64,000 nucleotides of DNA from Salibaculum griseiflavum (GTDB lineage: Bacteria; Pseudomonadota; Alphaproteobacteria; Rhodobacterales; Rhodobacteraceae). Under the pieces are notes generated by a model. The model was given only the letters and a program-made list of their open reading frames with translations. It ran no database searches and was not told the DNA's origin. Location: assembly GCF_003129565.1 (NCBI RefSeq), contig NZ_QETF01000002.1, positions 1 through 64,000 of the forward strand, read 5' to 3'. Below are positions 16,529 to 25,821 of the stretch, piece by piece; the first letter of the stretch is position 1; each line of letters starts with the position of its first letter. Both the position numbers and the translations under genes were made by a program.

Positions 16529-18937
16529 ATGAAAACGACAACTCAGGTTCTGGTCATCGGTGGCGGCGTGGTCGGGGTTTCGGTGCTTTACCATCTGACC
16601 AAACTGGGCTGGTCCGACGTGATGCTCGTGGAGCGGTCCGAACTGACCAGCGGCTCGACCTGGCATGCGGCCGGCGGGTTTCACACCCTGAATGGCGACA
16701 CGAACATGGCGGCCCTTCAGGGCTACACGATCAAGCTCTACCGCGAACTGGAAGAGCTGACCGGCCTCAGCTGCGGGCTGCACCATGTGGGCGGCGTCAC
16801 GCTTGCCGACAACCAGGACCGTTTCGACATGCTGGTCGCCGAGCGGGCCAAGCACCGCTACATGGGGCTGGAGACCGAGATCATCGGCCCGGACGAGATC
16901 GCCAAGCTGGCGCCCGTCACCAATGTCGAGGGCATCATCGGCGGGCTATACGATCCGCTGGATGGCCACCTGGACCCGTCCGGCACCACCCACGCCTATG
17001 CCAAGGCCGCCCGCATGGGCGGCGCCGAGATCGTGCTGCACACGAAGGTCGAGGCCCTGACACAACGCGCCGATGGCAGCTGGGACGTGACCACAGACAA
17101 GGGCATCATCCACGCCGAACACGTGGTCAATGCCGCCGGGCTTTGGGCACGCGAGGTCGCGGCCATGGCGGGGGTTTATGCCCCCCTGCACCCGATGGAA
17201 CACCAATACCTTGTGACCGAGGAAATCCCGCAGATTGCAGAGATCATCGACGCGGGCGGCGAGCATCCCCATGTCATGGACCCGGCCGGAGAAAGCTATC
17301 TGCGGCAGGAAGGCCGCGGCTTGTGCATCGGGTTCTACGAGCAGACCTGCCGTCCCTGGGCGGTGGATGGCACGCCGTGGGAGTTCGGGCACGAACTTCT
17401 GCCCGACGATTTCGACAAGATCGGCGACAGTATCGAGTTTGCCTATCGGCGCTTCCCGGTCCTGGAGACCGCCGGGGTCAAATCTGTGATCCATGGTCCC
17501 TTCACCTTTGCGCCCGATGGCAACCCGCTGGTGGGTCCGGTGCCGGGGATGCGCAATTTCTGGTCCGCCTGCGCGGTCATGGCCGGGTTCAGCCAGGGTG
17601 GCGGGGTCGGCCTGACGCTGGCGCAATGGATGGTGGAGGGAGAGCCCGACCGCGACGTGACCGCGATGGACGTGGCCCGGTTCGGCGATTGGATCACGCC
17701 CGGCTACACCCGGCCAAAGGTGATCGAGAATTACCAGCGGCGGTTTTCCGTCAGCTACCCGAATGAAGAGTTGCCCGCCTCCCGGCCCCATCGCACGACG
17801 CCGATGTATGATATTTTCACCGGGCTGGGCGCGGTCTGGGGGCATCAATTCGGGCTGGAAGTGCCCAACTACTTCGCCCAAGGCGGTGAACCGGGCTATG
17901 AAACCCCGTCCTTCCGCCGCTCCGACGCTTTCGCGGCCACCGGACGCGAGGTGCGCGCGGTGCGCGAAGGGGTGGGCATCAACGAGGTGCATAACTTCGG
18001 CAAGTTCCGCATCACGGGGCCCGAGGCCCGCGCCTGGCTGGATCGGATCATGGCCGGGCGAATCCCCAAGCCGGGTCGCATTTCCCTGACCCCGATGCTG
18101 TCGGATAAAGGCCGGTTGCTGGGGGATTTCACGGTCTCCTGCCTCGACGATCAGTGCTTTCACCTGACCGCCTCTTACGGGGCGCAGGCGCAGCATTGGC
18201 GGTGGTTCAAGAATCATGAGCAAAGCGGCGTAACCGTCGAAAATATCAGCGACAAGATGAACGGCTTTCAGATCGCCGGGCCCAAGGCTCGGGACCTTCT
18301 GGCGGCCTGCACGCGCGACGCCACCGACCTGCGGTTCCTCGATCTGAGGCGCATGACCATTGGTCAGGCCCACTGCCTCGTGCAACGGGTCAGCTATACC
18401 GGCGATCTGGGCTACGAAATCTATTGCGACCCGATGGACCAGCGGGCCTTGTGGGAAACCCTGTGGGCAAATGGCCAACCGATGGGCCTGACGCCATTCG
18501 GGATGCGGGCGATGATGTCCCTGCGGCTCGATCGGTTCTTCGGATCATGGATGCGGGAATTCTCGCCCGATTACACTGCGGCCGAAACCGGGATGGATCG
18601 GTTCATCAAATGGGACAAGGACTTCATCGGCAAACCTGCTGCCGAGGCCGAACGCGACAGCCCTCCGGCGCGCAGCCTTGCGGTCTTCGAGGTTCAGGCC
18701 GAAGATGCGGATGTCGTGGCCTATGAACCCATTTTCATCGACGGGAGTGTTCAGGGGTTTTGCACCTCGGGCGGCTATTCCCACTGGACAGGCAAGTCCA
18801 TCGCCTTCGGTCTGATCCCGCGCGATCGGGCGGACCCCGGCCTTGAGGTCGAGATCGAAATCCTCGGCCAGATGCGAAAGGCTGTTCTGCTTGTCGACCC
18901 CATCTTCGACGCAACCGGCGAACGGATGCGCGGGTGA
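16529..18937 (+). CDS. Dimethylglycine/sarcosine dehydrogenase-like FAD-GcvT protein (paralogue)
   Basis: 802 residues with the same three-part layout as its divergent neighbour: a DAO FAD domain (VLVIGGGVVGVSVLYHL, TSGSTWHAAGG with the probable covalent-FAD His), a middle FAO_M segment (about 375-430), and a C-terminal GcvT-like domain (about 430-790, with FGSWMREFSPDY). The two share the fold and many motifs but differ widely in sequence, so they are paralogues with probably different N-methyl substrates. It is translationally coupled to a MobA-like gene at its 3' end. Confidence 0.87.
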   Translation: MKTTTQVLVIGGGVVGVSVLYHLTKLGWSDVMLVERSELTSGSTWHAAGGFHTLNGDTNMAALQGYTIKLYRELEELTGLSCGLHHVGGVTLADNQDRFDMLVAERAKHRYMGLETEIIGPDEIAKLAPVTNVEGIIGGLYDPLDGHLDPSGTTHAYAKAARMGGAEIVLHTKVEALTQRADGSWDVTTDKGIIHAEHVVNAAGLWAREVAAMAGVYAPLHPMEHQYLVTEEIPQIAEIIDAGGEHPHVMDPAGESYLRQEGRGLCIGFYEQTCRPWAVDGTPWEFGHELLPDDFDKIGDSIEFAYRRFPVLETAGVKSVIHGPFTFAPDGNPLVGPVPGMRNFWSACAVMAGFSQGGGVGLTLAQWMVEGEPDRDVTAMDVARFGDWITPGYTRPKVIENYQRRFSVSYPNEELPASRPHRTTPMYDIFTGLGAVWGHQFGLEVPNYFAQGGEPGYETPSFRRSDAFAATGREVRAVREGVGINEVHNFGKFRITGPEARAWLDRIMAGRIPKPGRISLTPMLSDKGRLLGDFTVSCLDDQCFHLTASYGAQAQHWRWFKNHEQSGVTVENISDKMNGFQIAGPKARDLLAACTRDATDLRFLDLRRMTIGQAHCLVQRVSYTGDLGYEIYCDPMDQRALWETLWANGQPMGLTPFGMRAMMSLRLDRFFGSWMREFSPDYTAAETGMDRFIKWDKDFIGKPAAEAERDSPPARSLAVFEVQAEDADVVAYEPIFIDGSVQGFCTSGGYSHWTGKSIAFGLIPRDRADPGLEVEIEILGQMRKAVLLVDPIFDATGERMRG

Positions 18938-19521
18938 AACCCGCTATCCTGATACCGGCGGCGGGCGCATCCTCGCGCATGGGCAAGCGTGACAAGCTGC
19001 TGGAGCCGGTTGACGGGGTGCCCTTGCTGCGCCGGATCGTGGACCTGTGCCTGCCTCATGGCCCGGTCGTCGTGACCCTGCCAGCTCAGGATCACCCGCG
19101 GGCGGCCAGCCTGCCGGACGGCGCCCGGATCGTTGTGGTATCCGACTGGGAAACCGGCATGTCCGCGAGCCTGCGGGCCGGGGTCGCGGATATCGCCCCG
19201 AACCGTGACATCCTGATCCAACCCGCGGATATGCCCGAAATGACCAGCGATGACATCGCGCAGGTGATCGCGGCGCGGGAAACGGCGCCGGATGCGCTGA
19301 TCTGGCAGGCCGCGGACGCGGACGAACATCCGGGGCATCCAGTTCTGTTCCACAACAGCCTGCGTGCCGGTTTCGCCAACCTGACCGGCGATGCCGGCGC
19401 CCGCGCAATCGTTGCCGAAAATCGGGCCCGGCGGCACCTGGTTCCCCTGCCCGGCCGGCATGCGCTGATCGACCTGGACACACCCGAAGACTGGGCCGCC
19501 TGGCGCAAGTCGCGCACATAA
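18934..19521 (+). CDS. MobA-like NTP transferase
   Basis: 195 residues. The nucleotide-binding signature is LIPAAGASSRMGKRDKLLEP at the N-terminus, with QPADMPEMTSDD later holding metal-binding Asp residues, and HPGHPVLF towards the end. It resembles MocA-type cytidylyl/guanylyltransferases of molybdenum cofactor maturation. The GTG start overlaps the dehydrogenase stop (GTGA), so the two are co-translated. This pairing is unexpected because the dehydrogenase uses FAD and folate rather than molybdenum. A different nucleotide-sugar or cofactor role is possible. Confidence 0.8.
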   Translation: MKPAILIPAAGASSRMGKRDKLLEPVDGVPLLRRIVDLCLPHGPVVVTLPAQDHPRAASLPDGARIVVVSDWETGMSASLRAGVADIAPNRDILIQPADMPEMTSDDIAQVIAARETAPDALIWQAADADEHPGHPVLFHNSLRAGFANLTGDAGARAIVAENRARRHLVPLPGRHALIDLDTPEDWAAWRKSRT

Positions 19522-19526
19522 GGAAA

Positions 19527-19579
19527 CCGGGGCACCTTTTCAGGGCCCCGGCTCTGTTCGCGGCCCGGGGTATCCCCGG
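19527..19579. terminator. Two hairpins between convergent genes
   Basis: CCGGGGC/GCCCCGG (19527-19533, 19545-19551) and CCGGGG-TAT-CCCCGG (19565-19579) lie in the gap between the MobA-like gene and the RTX gene. Neither has a clear T-run on either strand, but tandem GC-rich hairpins at a convergent junction are likely to end transcription. Confidence 0.5.
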
Positions 19580-19597
19580 TCGCAGCTGCATATTCTC

Positions 19598-22500
19598 TTA
19601 CTTCACCAAGAGCCTGGCTTCGTGCTTTTTGAGGGCCCGGCGCGCGGCCTGGTAGCCTTCGAGACCCGGCTTTGTCGCCAGTTCGGGGAACAGTTCGAAG
19701 ATCTCGTTCCGCTGGCTGTTGCCGATGCCCTTGAGGCTGTAATCGCCCGGCTGGAAGCTTTCGGTCCAGCAGCCATTGGACAGCACGACCTCGTGGCGAT
19801 CGAACATGAAGTGGATATAGCTGGTCTGCATCACGTCCAGTTCATGCACGCCGTCACTGCCGACCAAGTGCTTGGCCGCGGCCAGCACTTCCCGCTCTTC
19901 GAAGTAAAGCTGGGTCAGGTCGCTGGCCACCAGCACGCGGTGATTGGGCGACACGACCATGTCGCGTTCCGGCAAACCATTCCCCAGCGCGCCGGCCTTG
20001 ATCAGGATCGGCTTGAGATGCGGGTTCTTGACCAATTGGGTGCCGGTCATGTCCTTGCGGCCGACCCAGCGGATTTCCTGGATACCGTTGTCGCGGGTGA
20101 TGATCCGGTCGCCTTCGCGCAGCTCTTCGACCAGGCGTTCGCCTTTCGGGGTCGCGATCGTGGTGCCCGGCGTAAAGCAGGGGATCACGTTCTCGATCTC
20201 CGAGAAGGTCATGGTCGAGCCGTCGAGGAAATACACGGTGCCCGCCTCGGGGTCGCCGGGGACATAGTCGATATAGTCGACGTTCGACCCGGTCAGGTCC
20301 AGCACGTCCCAGTCGTCGGACTGTCCGTCGCCATCGAGATCGGGGTCTTCGCCGCCAACCACGTTGTCGCCGCCATTGCCGCCAAGGAACAGGTCGTCGC
20401 CGAGACCACCGTAGAGGTCGTCATCGCCCTGGCCACCGATCAGGGTGTCCTCGCCCTCGTCACCGTACATCTCATCATCGTCGACGCCGCCGTCGAGGAA
20501 GTCGTTCCCGGTGCCGCCATAGAGGGTGTCGTCGTCATCGGCGCCATAGAGCGTGTCATCCCCGGCGCCGCCATAAACAGTGTCGTTGTTGTTGAAGGTG
20601 ACGAGATCCTCGCCAAAGTCGTTGCTGTCGCCATCGCCATCCAGATCGTCAGGCAGGTTCAGCGCATCCGCCGGGCCGGGCGTGACCAGACCACCATAGA
20701 TCGTGTCGTTGCCGTCCTGGCCGTAAAGCTCGTCATTGCCTTCGGAGCCGATGATCGTGTCATCGCCGCTGCCGCCTTCGACATAGTCGTCGTCGATGCC
20801 CGCGTCGATCGTGTCGTTGCCCGACCCGCCGTAGATCTCGTCATCATCGTCGCCGGTGGTGATGATGTCATCGCCCTGTTCGCCGAACACGAGATCCTTG
20901 TCGTTGTTCGGATCGGAATCCGCAGGGTATACGCCGGGATAACCGACGTCGGGCAGCGGTTCGTCATCCCCGGAGGTGTCAATCGTATCACCGCCGACGC
21001 CGCCGTAGACCACGTCGTTTCCATCCCCACCGATGATGCTGTCGGGGCCGCCATTGCCGGTCGGTGTCAGGGTCGGGTCGTAGGTTCCGTAGAAGTCGTC
21101 GTAGAGGAGAACCTCATCATTGCCCGGCCCGGTATTGATGGTGGGGCCGTCATCAGGCAGCGGTCCGTTGGTATCACCCTCGACCGCGTAGAAGTTCTCT
21201 TCGGTCCCGGCCTTCGTCGATACCCCGGCCACGACCGGCATGCCGACCAGTTCGGGAGACTGCTCGTAGATATAGTCGAGCATCTGGCCGTAATAGTCGT
21301 CGAGATCATTGCTGATGAAGCCCGACTCTCCGGAGTCCGGGAATTCGTCCACCTTAACGGAATAGTCGTATTCGCCGTCGCCATCACGATCGAAGTAGAA
21401 GACGACGTTCGAAATATCCTTGGACTGCTCAGGGAAGTAATCGGCGCCGTCGCCGTCCCCAACAAGGAAATCATCGCCGTCGCCGCCGTCGATGGTATCG
21501 CCTTCCGCACCGCCGTAGATGGTGTCGTCGCCGCCATTGCCTTCGATATAGTCGACACCGTCGCCACCGTAGAGCAGATCGTCGCCGGCGGGACCGTCGA
21601 CTGGCTCGGTCGGGATGGTGGTGAAGGTCACGTCGGACACCCAGACGCCCTGCGTGGTCTCGCCGCCGTTGTCGTAGTCGATCTCGATCCGCGCCACGGG
21701 ACCGGCGATGTTGACCAGGATCGACCCCTCCTGGCTGTTCGGGTTCACGCCGGCGTCATGTTCGATATCGCCGGTTGCCTGGTTTCCGTCGACCACCTGG
21801 TCACCGGTTTCCGAGGTGATGTCGACGTCGATCAGGTTGCCCTCGGCGTCGTAGGCCCGGATCGTGACCCGGTCGATATGGGTATCGCCGAAATCGGTCG
21901 ACAGGTCCACGTCATTGATGCGGAACGCGACGTCCTGGACCTCGTCCTGGTAGTCGCCCGAGGTGGAGGAAAAGGTCAGCTCTGTCGTGGAGGTATCGTC
22001 CCAGCCCCCTTCGCCGCCCTGGCCCCAGAGTTCCAGGCTGGAGTTGGAGCCGAAGCCCTCGCCCCCTTCGGCATAAACCGTCGCATTCGAAATGGTGCCC
22101 GTGGCACCGTGATCCTGGCTGGTGAAGCCGATGGCAACATTGATGCCGCCCACATCGTGGTTGGTGACGCCACCGAGCTGGGTGCCATCAGCGGCAACCT
22201 CGTCCCAGATCAGGACCTTGCCATCCATGCCCCCGGCGGCCCCACCGTCGGTGCCGTCGCCGATGATCGTGTCGTTGCCGGCCTCGCCGTAAACGGTATC
22301 GCCGCCCGAACCACCTGTGATGTGATCGTCGCCCGAGCCGCCGTAGACTTCATCGTCACCTTTACCAGCCAGGACGGTGTCATTGCCGCCATACGCCTCG
22401 ATCAGGTCGTCATCAGGGGCGGCACCGGGCAGGATTGCGTCACCGGCATCCACCATGTCGCCTTCGGGATCACCCGTGTAGGCCACGTCGATCACGTCAT

Positions 22501-23032
22501 CGCCGGCAGTGCCCTCGACCGTTCCGTCAGGCGATACGGGGCTGTCGAAGTTCACATTGTCCAGCGCGCCCGAGCCGTAGAAGATGACATCCATCCGCAC
22601 CACACCGTCGATCGCCCCGAAATCGACGACCTTCTGACCGTTGTTCGCGGTCTGGTAGGTGCAGTCATAGATGACATTGCCGTGTTCATCATAGAGCTTG
22701 ATGCGGGCGCATTCCTCGACATCGAGGAGCGTCAGTTCATTCATCGTCGACGGTGCCTCGAAGTCGAAGCGCAGCACGCCGCCGCAGGCCTCGTCGTCGG
22801 GATCGTTGCTGTCGCCGTCTTCCGAGATGATCAGGACGTTGTCGAGATTCGACGTCGCGAGGTCATGATCACCGCCGGTCGGATTGTTCGTGTCGAAGAC
22901 CATCGCCGGGCTGTCATGGCCGTTGACCACGCCCCCAACGATCGAGGAGATGGTCACGCCATCCGCCTGGTATTCGTTGTCCACGAACGTTCCAGCGTCC
23001 AGGTCGTCGAAAGTCAGGTTCACATTGGTCAT
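19598..23032 (-). CDS. RTX calcium-binding exoprotein with C-terminal Hint domain
   Basis: 1144 residues from an ATG preceded by GGGGAGA. There is no Sec signal. An N-terminal beta-sandwich-like region (1-160) is followed by many hemolysin-type repeats of the form GGxGxDxhx (for example GGSGDDHITGG and GGDGNDVVYGG), interrupted by a second beta-rich region (about 275-480). The last 200 residues form a Hint module starting CFTPGTTIATPKG with SPNHRVLV. RTX proteins are exported by type I secretion and fold on binding Ca2+ outside the cell. The Hint domain may self-cleave; no intein-type C-terminal splice residues are evident. Confidence 0.88.
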   Translation of the reverse strand: MTNVNLTFDDLDAGTFVDNEYQADGVTISSIVGGVVNGHDSPAMVFDTNNPTGGDHDLATSNLDNVLIISEDGDSNDPDDEACGGVLRFDFEAPSTMNELTLLDVEECARIKLYDEHGNVIYDCTYQTANNGQKVVDFGAIDGVVRMDVIFYGSGALDNVNFDSPVSPDGTVEGTAGDDVIDVAYTGDPEGDMVDAGDAILPGAAPDDDLIEAYGGNDTVLAGKGDDEVYGGSGDDHITGGSGGDTVYGEAGNDTIIGDGTDGGAAGGMDGKVLIWDEVAADGTQLGGVTNHDVGGINVAIGFTSQDHGATGTISNATVYAEGGEGFGSNSSLELWGQGGEGGWDDTSTTELTFSSTSGDYQDEVQDVAFRINDVDLSTDFGDTHIDRVTIRAYDAEGNLIDVDITSETGDQVVDGNQATGDIEHDAGVNPNSQEGSILVNIAGPVARIEIDYDNGGETTQGVWVSDVTFTTIPTEPVDGPAGDDLLYGGDGVDYIEGNGGDDTIYGGAEGDTIDGGDGDDFLVGDGDGADYFPEQSKDISNVVFYFDRDGDGEYDYSVKVDEFPDSGESGFISNDLDDYYGQMLDYIYEQSPELVGMPVVAGVSTKAGTEENFYAVEGDTNGPLPDDGPTINTGPGNDEVLLYDDFYGTYDPTLTPTGNGGPDSIIGGDGNDVVYGGVGGDTIDTSGDDEPLPDVGYPGVYPADSDPNNDKDLVFGEQGDDIITTGDDDDEIYGGSGNDTIDAGIDDDYVEGGSGDDTIIGSEGNDELYGQDGNDTIYGGLVTPGPADALNLPDDLDGDGDSNDFGEDLVTFNNNDTVYGGAGDDTLYGADDDDTLYGGTGNDFLDGGVDDDEMYGDEGEDTLIGGQGDDDLYGGLGDDLFLGGNGGDNVVGGEDPDLDGDGQSDDWDVLDLTGSNVDYIDYVPGDPEAGTVYFLDGSTMTFSEIENVIPCFTPGTTIATPKGERLVEELREGDRIITRDNGIQEIRWVGRKDMTGTQLVKNPHLKPILIKAGALGNGLPERDMVVSPNHRVLVASDLTQLYFEEREVLAAAKHLVGSDGVHELDVMQTSYIHFMFDRHEVVLSNGCWTESFQPGDYSLKGIGNSQRNEIFELFPELATKPGLEGYQAARRALKKHEARLLVK

Positions 23033-23724
23033 CACACCGTCTCCCCTTGGCCGCGTCACGCTTGCGGCGCCTCGTATCAAAACTCATCGGTTCGGTGATT
23101 GCACCGACCGGGCCCGGACCCCGCAGGGACCGGCCAATTCAATTGTTTTGTCATGACGATGGGTTTCCCCATGTGCAGACAGTTCTTTGCCGAAATAAGC
23201 TTCAGCCCGACGCCCCCAGCGCGCCGGAGCCCTACAAAGGGCCTCATCTGAATACCCCCGCAGTTCACGCCGAAAAAGGAAAAAATGTCCGAAAGATGTC
23301 AGCAGCTGCCTGATTATGGACGCATTTGGTTCACGCCTGAGCGTAGAATGACCGTTTGAAACCCGGTATTGTTTCCAATTGAGCGACTAGTCCTGCACAA
23401 AAGGTTAGGCGGGAACCTCTAATGGCCCCCGAATTGCAACCTAGGGGAGATCTTGCAAATAAATTCGTTGCGGTGGCGGCAGGGGGCAAATCGGCCTATT
23501 TTTCCCCGCGAAGCGATGCGCAGACAGGCGGAAGTGGTTAACAAATCGTCGACTGGTAGAGATCAATCCTCCATTTGGGCGGCGTTTTCCCTTCGAATTG
23601 AAAACAATTCGATTCGACTCCGTCGGAATGCGGCAAAAACAAGGCGAATGCCGTGCCGACCGTGCAGGGCCCTGACCAAGCGGATTGGATTAGCCCCAAG
23701 ACAAATGTCGTCAAGCTTTTGAGA
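23033..23724. other. 692-bp gene-free region before the integrated element
   Basis: No convincing gene is seen on either strand. It must hold the promoter of the RTX gene (reading left). It has a perfect 8-bp inverted repeat TCGAATTG-AAAA-CAATTCGA at 23593-23612. Before integration this sequence lay directly downstream of the tRNA-Leu 3' end, so its right edge is the original chromosomal flank of the tRNA. Composition is more AT-rich than flanking genes. Confidence 0.5.
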
Positions 23725-23783
23725 TGGTGCCGGTGGAGAGATTCGAACTCTCACGATGTTGCCATCGGGGGATTTTGAATCCC
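23725..23783. repeat. att repeat, left copy (tRNA-Leu 3' fragment)
   Basis: A 59-bp sequence identical to 31936-31994. It contains the CCA end, acceptor 3' strand, T arm, variable arm and part of the anticodon region of tRNA-Leu, but lacks the 5' half, so it is not a functional tRNA. It marks the end of the element distal to the intact tRNA and adjacent to the integrase. Confidence 0.93.
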
Positions 23784-23890
23784 TTTTATGCGGTTTTGAA
23801 CAAGCCCTAGTAATCACCAAATACCCCTTGTTTTTATGCTGCATAACTTCTAAGTATCCCCTGCAAGGGGCAGGTATTTTCTATTTATCC

Positions 23891-23909
23891 TGCTTACTAT
23901 TTGCTTACT
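23891..23909 (+). repeat. Integrase arm-type site candidate, left
   Basis: TGCTTACTATTTGCTTACT contains two direct TGCTTACT units. It matches 18 of 19 positions of a motif at 31844-31862, near the other end of the element, in the same orientation. It lies about 108 bp inside the left att repeat and just upstream of the integrase start, so it may also autoregulate int. Confidence 0.6.
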
Positions 23910-23927
23910 TTTTTCACAGGGGACTCG

Positions 23928-25184
23928 ATGAAACTTACAAAGACCAGCGTTGGAAAGATCGAGCCGCAACCAGGGAAACAGCTGTTAATCTGGGATAGTG
24001 AACTGCGCGGTTTTGGCATTCGAGTGTCGCCAGGCGGCAGCAAGACCTACATCATGCAGCGCCGCATAGGCCGCACCACGCGTCGTCTCACTATAGGCCG
24101 GGCGGATGACATTAGCGCTGAAGCGGCCCGCAGACGGGCACTATCACTGGCCGCAAAGTTTGCTGAGGGCATCGACCCCGTGGCCGAAGAACGCAAGCTG
24201 CGCGCCCGCGCAAAGACGCTTAAAGAGGCCTTCGATGACTATAAGGCCGCACCTGCGAAGAAGGGTGGCAGTAAGGGCAACACAAAGAAGCCCCAGACTA
24301 TCCGCGACATCGACAAGGCAATGCGGCGATTTTCGGATTGGCTCAACAAGCCTGTTTCGGAGATCACCGGGCGCATGGTCAAGGATCGGCACGCAAAGCT
24401 GGCCGCGACATCACCTGCACAAGCTAACCTCGCGATGCGGTATTTGCGCGCCGCGTTGAACCACGTGATCGCCGATTGCGATGATGACGACGAGCCTGTC
24501 TTGAAGTCTAATCCGGTGGACCGCCTCAGTCGCCTCAACCAATGGGCGGAAGTGAAGCGCGCTGAACGCTGCATACCGCAGGATCGTATCGGAGATTGGG
24601 TCAATGCAGTGCAAACCAGTCTCGGGGGCATCCGATGCGATAACGAAGCCCGCGACGCTCTGCTATTCATATTGCTGACGGGTGCGCGCGTTGGTGAAGT
24701 GCTGGGCAACGCCAAGGACGGATATCCACCCCTTCGCTGGGCCGACATTGATCTAAGAAACAATGTCGTCACCTTTCGCCAGACAAAGAACGGCACCGAC
24801 CACGAACTGCCCTTGTCATCTCAGTTGGTGAACCTGCTAGTGGAGCGAAAAAAGATTGCGGACGAGGATTTTGTCTTCGCCAACCGTCAAGGCGAAATGC
24901 CGACGGATTTACGAGCGGCTCTAAACCGGATCGAAGTCGCAACCGGCTTGCACATCACCGCACATGACCTACGCCGAACTTTCGCGACTACTGCAAGTCG
25001 CATTGATATCAGCGCGTTCAAGTTGAAGCGCCTCACGAACCACGCGAACGGTGGCGACGTGACCGCAGGATATGTGCAGGTGACAACTGAGGATCTTCGC
25101 GATGCGATGCAGAGAATATCTGACTACCTGCTTTCATCGGCCCGCACAGGCGACGTGGTGCAGCTATCCGAGGCGCGGGCATGA
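23928..25184 (+). CDS. int: Tyrosine-recombinase integrase (DUF4102/P4-type)
   Basis: 418 residues from the ATG after AGGGGACTCG; a longer TTG-started frame was rejected because it runs through the arm-site repeats. The N-terminal DUF4102-like region (RGFGIRVSPGGSKTYIMQRR) is followed by a SAM-like core-binding region (about 95-185) and a catalytic domain. All catalytic residues are present: Arg254, Lys287, His346/Arg349 (HDLRRTF), His372 and Tyr382. It should integrate and excise the element at tRNA-Leu. It overlaps the next gene by 4 bases. Confidence 0.95.
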   Translation: MKLTKTSVGKIEPQPGKQLLIWDSELRGFGIRVSPGGSKTYIMQRRIGRTTRRLTIGRADDISAEAARRRALSLAAKFAEGIDPVAEERKLRARAKTLKEAFDDYKAAPAKKGGSKGNTKKPQTIRDIDKAMRRFSDWLNKPVSEITGRMVKDRHAKLAATSPAQANLAMRYLRAALNHVIADCDDDDEPVLKSNPVDRLSRLNQWAEVKRAERCIPQDRIGDWVNAVQTSLGGIRCDNEARDALLFILLTGARVGEVLGNAKDGYPPLRWADIDLRNNVVTFRQTKNGTDHELPLSSQLVNLLVERKKIADEDFVFANRQGEMPTDLRAALNRIEVATGLHITAHDLRRTFATTASRIDISAFKLKRLTNHANGGDVTAGYVQVTTEDLRDAMQRISDYLLSSARTGDVVQLSEARA

Positions 25185-25747
25185 GTGCGCTGAGTCAGCA
25201 TTTTGGCCTGACAAGCCAAGAACACCACGATTTCCTATATGAATGGCTTGCAAATACGGCCTTTGGAAATGGATTAGAACATAGCATTTACTCGCCCGCC
25301 AAAGATCGAGAGGCACTTTTTCAGATCAGACAAGCCATACTTGAGTTGGACAGGGCTAAAAGCGCACTTAGTGGAGCCGCGTCCGACACTGTAATGTTTG
25401 ACAACCCAGATCTGGCGCATTGGCTACTCAAGCTGTCGGAAGAACGCGACAGCTTCCTGTCTGCAATCCAAAAGGCCACCGACGAAATCGAGGGATCTAA
25501 CGCGCCAAAAGGGCGAGAACGAATGAACCTCGACTCAATAAGCCTAGTGGATGCCGCGCGCCAGTTATGGGAAGTCAAAAAAGGTGCCCCTGCCCCAAGT
25601 GGTCCGGATCTTAACCCGGCAAGCCAATTCGCCGATTTTCTAACCGACCTCTTTGAGGAGTTTGACGTAGAAGGAAGCGCCCGTGCAGCTTTTAAAGCAT
25701 GGGCAAGACTTCACCGATCTGACGAATTCACAGATAAACCGAAATAG
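25181..25747 (+). CDS. Unknown element-encoded protein
   Basis: 188 residues, starting at an ATG overlapping the integrase stop (ATGA), so co-translated with int. It is acidic, predicted mostly helical, soluble, and has no motif I recognise. Base composition is less GC-rich than the surrounding chromosome. Placement between integrase and AlpA-like gene could suit a cargo or accessory role; that is only position-based inference. Confidence 0.7.
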   Translation: MSALSQHFGLTSQEHHDFLYEWLANTAFGNGLEHSIYSPAKDREALFQIRQAILELDRAKSALSGAASDTVMFDNPDLAHWLLKLSEERDSFLSAIQKATDEIEGSNAPKGRERMNLDSISLVDAARQLWEVKKGAPAPSGPDLNPASQFADFLTDLFEEFDVEGSARAAFKAWARLHRSDEFTDKPK

Positions 25748-25821
25748 ACGGCTTATGTGTGTATGAATTGAGAGCTGCCCCCAGCCAATTTGCCCTCATA
25801 ACTTCGACATGAGGGCTTGCT

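Noticed and set aside
19598-23032. Tandem repeats suggesting CRISPR
   Set aside because: The repeats are in-frame RTX calcium-binding nonapeptides in a coding sequence, with no spacers.
19622-23098. 1158-codon open frame antisense to the RTX gene
   Set aside because: It mirrors the Asp/Gly repeat codons of the RTX protein, producing Val/Ile/Ala-rich nonsense without a domain or ribosome binding site.
23725-23783. Second tRNA-Leu gene
   Set aside because: Only the 3' 59 bases are present; the 5' half is missing, so it is an att duplicate.
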